Origin: DP-36 sp036004365
Lineage (GTDB): Bacteria; Desulfobacterota; Binatia; UBA9968
Assembly: GCA_036004365.1 (NCBI GenBank)
Contig: DASYRN010000183.1
Location: 1-31,932 of the forward strand
Reading direction: 5' to 3'
Length of the DNA: 31,932 bases
This document shows positions 31,224 to 31,932 of the stretch, in pieces. Below the pieces are notes generated by a model. It was given only the letters and a program-made list of their open reading frames with translations. It had not been told where the DNA came from and did not search any database. Position 1 is the stretch's first letter, and each line of letters starts with the position of its first letter. The translations under genes and the position numbers were made by a program.

Positions 31224-31932
31224 CTAATCTGCCAAACCGAGCTTCACGAGATCGACTTCCACGCCTAAACCCGGCCCCTGCGGCGGCGTCGAAAAACCAT
31301 CCGTAATCTCCAAGCCGCGACACGGATCGCCGCTCATGCGCTCAAACTCGCCTATCTCGCAGGGCAGCGACAGATCCCTCAGGCTCACGGCGAGATGAAC
31401 GTTCGCCGCATCGAGTATCCGGCTGCCCGGCGCAGTGCCTACCAGGTAGCCCACTCCCCCAGCCTCACAGACAGCGGCGACTTTTCTCGCCTTGAAAATA
31501 CCTCCCATCTTGGGAATCTTGAGACTGAGAATGTCGGCGGCTTCATGGTCGATGATCCTTAAAGCATCGATCGGGCCGTGCACGCTTTCGTCGGCCAATA
31601 GGAGCGGACGGACATTTTGTCTCACCAGAGCCATGCCGCGGAGGTCGGTATCCTTGACCGGCTGCTCGACAATCGCGACGTCGTAGGGATCCATCTTCTG
31701 AATTCGCTCGATCGCTTCCTTGGGCGCGCAGTGCATATTGAAGTCAATCGTGATCGTCACTTCCGGACCTACGGCCTCTCTTACCCTTTGCACGCGCTCC
31801 ACGTCCTCTTTGAGCGTCGTTCCGACTTTCAGCTTCAGCGCCGTGTAGCCTTTTCGAACCAGCGCGAGAGATTTCTCCGCCATCTCCTTCGGCGCGTACA
31901 TACCCATCAGACGGGTAACTCGCACCCGGTCG
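31224..31932 (-). CDS. Mandelate racemase/muconate lactonizing enzyme family protein (5' end beyond window)
   Basis: The open frame runs off the right edge, so the N-terminal capping domain is missing. The 236 visible residues cover the TIM-barrel of an enolase-superfamily enzyme: the K-x-K motif in ALKLKVG, metal ligands in TIDFNMH (Asp), IVEQP (Glu) and LADESVHG (Asp-Glu), and the opposite-face Lys in LSLKIPKMGGI. The KxK plus second Lys pattern belongs to the muconate-lactonizing/dipeptide-epimerase branch, whose members carry out cycloisomerisation, epimerisation or dehydration of carboxylates. The substrate is unassigned. It is upstream of, and probably cotranscribed with, the amidohydrolase at 30102. 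Confidence 0.88.
   Translation of the reverse strand, partial: DRVRVTRLMGMYAPKEMAEKSLALVRKGYTALKLKVGTTLKEDVERVQRVREAVGPEVTITIDFNMHCAPKEAIERIQKMDPYDVAIVEQPVKDTDLRGMALVRQNVRPLLLADESVHGPIDALRIIDHEAADILSLKIPKMGGIFKARKVAAVCEAGGVGYLVGTAPGSRILDAANVHLAVSLRDLSLPCEIGEFERMSGDPCRGLEITDGFSTPPQGPGLGVEVDLVKLGLAD

Overview
The window looks like chromosomal DNA of an uncultured Gram-negative, aerobic, free-living bacterium. Evidence: a lipid A gene (lpxC), an outer-membrane/septal lipoprotein (rlpA), a complete heme-copper oxidase operon, mid-range GC by eye, and small palindromic repeats between genes. The combination of yebC-ruvCAB, an NtrY-type kinase, amidohydrolase/NitT-type transport clusters and CAAATC-ended palindromic repeats is reminiscent of Desulfobacterota/NC10/Tectomicrobia/Binatota-like environmental genomes. 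That placement is an impression; no rRNA or marker search could be done. There is no phage, IS transposase, CRISPR array or tRNA that I can see, and no gene-free stretch longer than 300 bases.

Layout. (1) 210-4694, plus strand: a caa3-type (A2-family) cytochrome c oxidase operon, SCO1 - ctaC (with fused cytochrome c) - ctaD - ctaE - ctaF, followed by a hot-dog thioesterase (4809-5246). (2) 5375-8969, plus strand: a signalling cassette of membrane histidine kinase, single-domain CheY/DivK-like receiver and a receiver-adenylate cyclase, followed by a secreted superoxide-reductase-like protein that has lost its cysteine ligand. A convergent cupredoxin protein with its own good promoter faces it. 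(3) 10084-11229, minus: queG, then REP-like repeats. (4) 11479-18779, minus: one long co-directional run, yebC - ruvC - ruvA - ruvB - DUF2905 - ntrY-like kinase - receiver::LpxC fusion - DUF2203. (5) 18916-24807: rlpA, an MBL-fold hydrolase, a small HTH protein, a coiled-coil protein, an AI-2E/PerM transporter and a HAD-phosphatase::HerA-like ATPase fusion. (6) 25002-31932, minus: a catabolic/uptake region with two solute-binding proteins, one two-domain ABC permease, two amidohydrolases and an enolase-superfamily enzyme cut by the window edge, with a MITE-like palindromic element in the middle.

The most unusual object is the gene at 11927-13219. It lies 21 bases downstream of an NtrY-type sensor kinase, where an NtrX regulator would be expected. 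It carries an intact receiver domain (Asp57), but the AAA+/Fis output is replaced by a full LpxC deacetylase with all zinc and catalytic residues. As arranged, a two-component phosphorelay could directly control the committed step of lipid A synthesis. Second-tier items are the Cys-less superoxide-reductase-like protein, the HAD::ATPase fusion, and the transport cluster that has permease and binding proteins but no ATPase.
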